Source of the DNA: Terrilactibacillus tamarindi
GTDB taxonomy: Bacteria > Bacillota > Bacilli > Bacillales > Sporolactobacillaceae
Assembly (NCBI RefSeq): GCF_009718825.1
Contig: NZ_WNHB01000001.1
Coordinates: forward strand, 186,001-250,000
Reading direction: 5' to 3'
Length of the DNA: 64,000 bases
Shown here piece by piece: positions 62,626-64,000 of this stretch; position 1 is the stretch's first letter; every line of letters starts with the position of its first letter. The position numbers were made by a program, and so were the translations under genes. A model generated the notes under the pieces. That model ran no database searches. It was not told where the DNA came from and saw nothing but the letters and a program-made list of their open reading frames with translations.

Positions 62626-64000
62626 TTGAGAACATTTCCAGAAGGTAAAATTTTTTTTGTTACTTCTACACTTCCATATAAATTTGGAGGACGTACAAAG
62701 TCATTGCTTAGAAGAGCTAAGCTATTGACTGAAGGTACAGAAAATAAATTAATATTAGCTACAACAAATTATAATGAGAACTACGACCAAGTATACGCCA
62801 GTTATAGAAAGAAAAACTTAGTTAACGAAAATATTCAATTTATAAATATGTATGACGATCTTAAAGGAACAAACTCAAGTAGTACTAAAATAAAAAAACA
62901 TCGAATTGAAGAACGAAGATATATACATGTTAAAGAAGATAATCGTGAAGGTTATCGATATTTTGATAAAAAAACAGGACAATATGTTATGTTTAAAAGC
63001 TTTGAAACAAAAAATAATCAATTAAAATTTATTGATTATTTTAAACAAGGTATTCCACATCGTTCAATGAGAGAACATTATGACAGTAAGGGTTTATTAC
63101 ATAAAAAAACATTTTATCATGATACTATTTTAGAACCATACGAAGAAGTTTTTTATAATAATAAAGGTCAATTTTATTTGAACAAGTTATATACTTTAAA
63201 TGGAAATAAATCTAAGTTAAAACAAATTTTTTACTATGATAGAAATATGAATCGAACCCATATGTTTAAAACAGAAAAAGAACTCTTCACTTTTTGGTTT
63301 AATCAAGTTTGTGATGATAAGACATATATGGTCGTTGATGCAAGGTTATTAGACAGACCAGTATTAAACATTAAAAATATTAATGTAAAAAAAATCTTTC
63401 AATTGCATAATAATCATTTATCAACTCCAAATGATATTCATTCAAATATAAAGAACAGTTATAAAACCTTAATTAATAGATCGAAGGAAGCAGACGCTAT
63501 TATTTGTTTAACAAATGAACAAGCTAATGATATTGAAAGATTAACTGGAAATAAAGAAAATATAAAGGTTATTCCTCACAGTATCAATCCTAAAAAAATA
63601 AGTATTGACCGGGATATAAAGAAAATAGTTGTTGTTTCAAGATTACATCCTCAAAAAAGGTTGAACCACATCATTCAAGCTTTTAGTATCTTTATTAAAA
63701 AACATCCGGATTATACTCTTGAAATCTATGGCATGGGAGAAGAAGAGGATAAATTAAAACAATTAATTTCAGACCTAAATTTATCTGATACGTGTATATT
63801 AAAAGGTTTTACTGACAAACCCGACTATGTTTTTCAATCAGGTGGTTTTTCTGTTGTTTCAAGTGAATTTGAAGGTTTTTGCCTTTCTATATTAGAGAGC
63901 TTATCAAACGGATGTCCAGTTGTTAGTTATGATGTGAAATATGGACCTAAAGATTTGATTAAGGACGGTATAAATGGTTATCTCGCTCAAGATGGGGATA
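62626..64000 (+). CDS. GT4 glycosyltransferase, TagE/GtfA-like (C-terminus beyond window)
   Basis: At least 458 residues; the frame runs off the window end. N-terminal nucleotide-sugar enzyme start GKIFFVTSTLPYKFGGRTKS, then an inserted beta-rich accessory region (about residues 95-220, with YDSKGLLHKKTFYHD and YYDRNMNR) as in poly(glycerol-phosphate) alpha-glucosyltransferases (TagE), then a GT-B C-terminal domain with VVSRLHPQKRLNHIIQAF, YGMGEEEDKL and EFEGFCLSILESLSNGCPVV, the EX7E motif. It probably glucosylates wall teichoic acid with UDP-glucose from GtaB. TTG at 62626 follows AAGGGAAG; ATG at 62608 is in frame but has no ribosome site. Confidence 0.9.
   Translation, partial: MRTFPEGKIFFVTSTLPYKFGGRTKSLLRRAKLLTEGTENKLILATTNYNENYDQVYASYRKKNLVNENIQFINMYDDLKGTNSSSTKIKKHRIEERRYIHVKEDNREGYRYFDKKTGQYVMFKSFETKNNQLKFIDYFKQGIPHRSMREHYDSKGLLHKKTFYHDTILEPYEEVFYNNKGQFYLNKLYTLNGNKSKLKQIFYYDRNMNRTHMFKTEKELFTFWFNQVCDDKTYMVVDARLLDRPVLNIKNINVKKIFQLHNNHLSTPNDIHSNIKNSYKTLINRSKEADAIICLTNEQANDIERLTGNKENIKVIPHSINPKKISIDRDIKKIVVVSRLHPQKRLNHIIQAFSIFIKKHPDYTLEIYGMGEEEDKLKQLISDLNLSDTCILKGFTDKPDYVFQSGGFSVVSSEFEGFCLSILESLSNGCPVVSYDVKYGPKDLIKDGINGYLAQDGD

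Overview
The window is chromosomal DNA of a low-GC, spore-forming member of the Bacillales. Spore markers (a YjcZ-type Gly-rich peptide, a CwlQ-type transglycosylase, a probable spore-surface gene cluster), strong AGGAGG-type ribosome sites, frequent TTG/GTG starts, a T-box leader and TnrA/GlnR boxes all agree. Gene order from 1 to about 33 kb follows the Bacillus subtilis trpS-opp-spx-yjbE-mecA-coiA-pepF-yjbH-yjbI-yjbJ-yjbK-yjbM-yjbN-yjbO-prpE-yjbQ-fabI segment. The proteins are divergent and there are local insertions, so the source is probably a Bacillales genus outside Bacillus sensu stricto; the species cannot be named from sequence alone.

Layout. 0-8 kb: trpS (minus, cut by the window edge) with a Trp T-box leader, next to a small ORF-less element with IS200/IS605-like ends; then a DUF3899 membrane protein and the oppABCDF oligopeptide importer. 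8-24 kb: a thioredoxin-like protein, small ORFs, Spx, a TerC protein, MecA, cardiolipin synthase, CoiA, PepF, SpxH, a truncated hemoglobin, a 170-bp tandem repeat, and a divergent LysR/MFS pair like yybE/yybF. This stretch joins peptide uptake and breakdown (Opp, PepF), disulfide/proteotoxic stress control (Spx with its ClpXP adaptor SpxH) and competence functions (MecA, CoiA). 22-33 kb: CwlQ, a CYTH protein, a (p)ppGpp synthetase, NAD kinase, a pseudouridine synthase, PrpE, two tandem RodA-like SEDS proteins, a CPA2 K+/H+ antiporter and FabI.

33-40 kb: a cluster of unrecognised, probably spore-associated genes (33194-37012), a DUF421 protein, a PgpA-like phosphatase, tRNA-Val(GAC), an FbpA-like peptide, and tnrA with two TnrA/GlnR boxes. 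40-50 kb: cydABCD for cytochrome bd oxidase, followed by an orphan NarL-type regulator lacking the phosphoacceptor Asp; then a CNNM/HlyC protein and a second DUF421 protein with a small membrane ORF. 50-56 kb: YjcZ, a NUDIX-like protein, a stress-type SDR, and an EmrA-like/DHA2/MarR drug-efflux unit. 56-64 kb: cell-wall polymer genes: a 1147-residue CDP-glycerol glycerophosphotransferase-like protein, UTP-glucose pyrophosphorylase, a decayed IS256-family element, and a TagE-like glucosyltransferase cut by the window end.

The least explained material is non-coding or hypothetical: the IS200/IS605-like element beside the trpS promoter, a family of at least six dispersed hairpin-rich repeats (about 150 bp full length, with internally deleted short forms), the 170-bp tandem repeat, and the 33-37 kb hypothetical cluster. 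All calls come from reading the sequence; no searches or folding programs were run.
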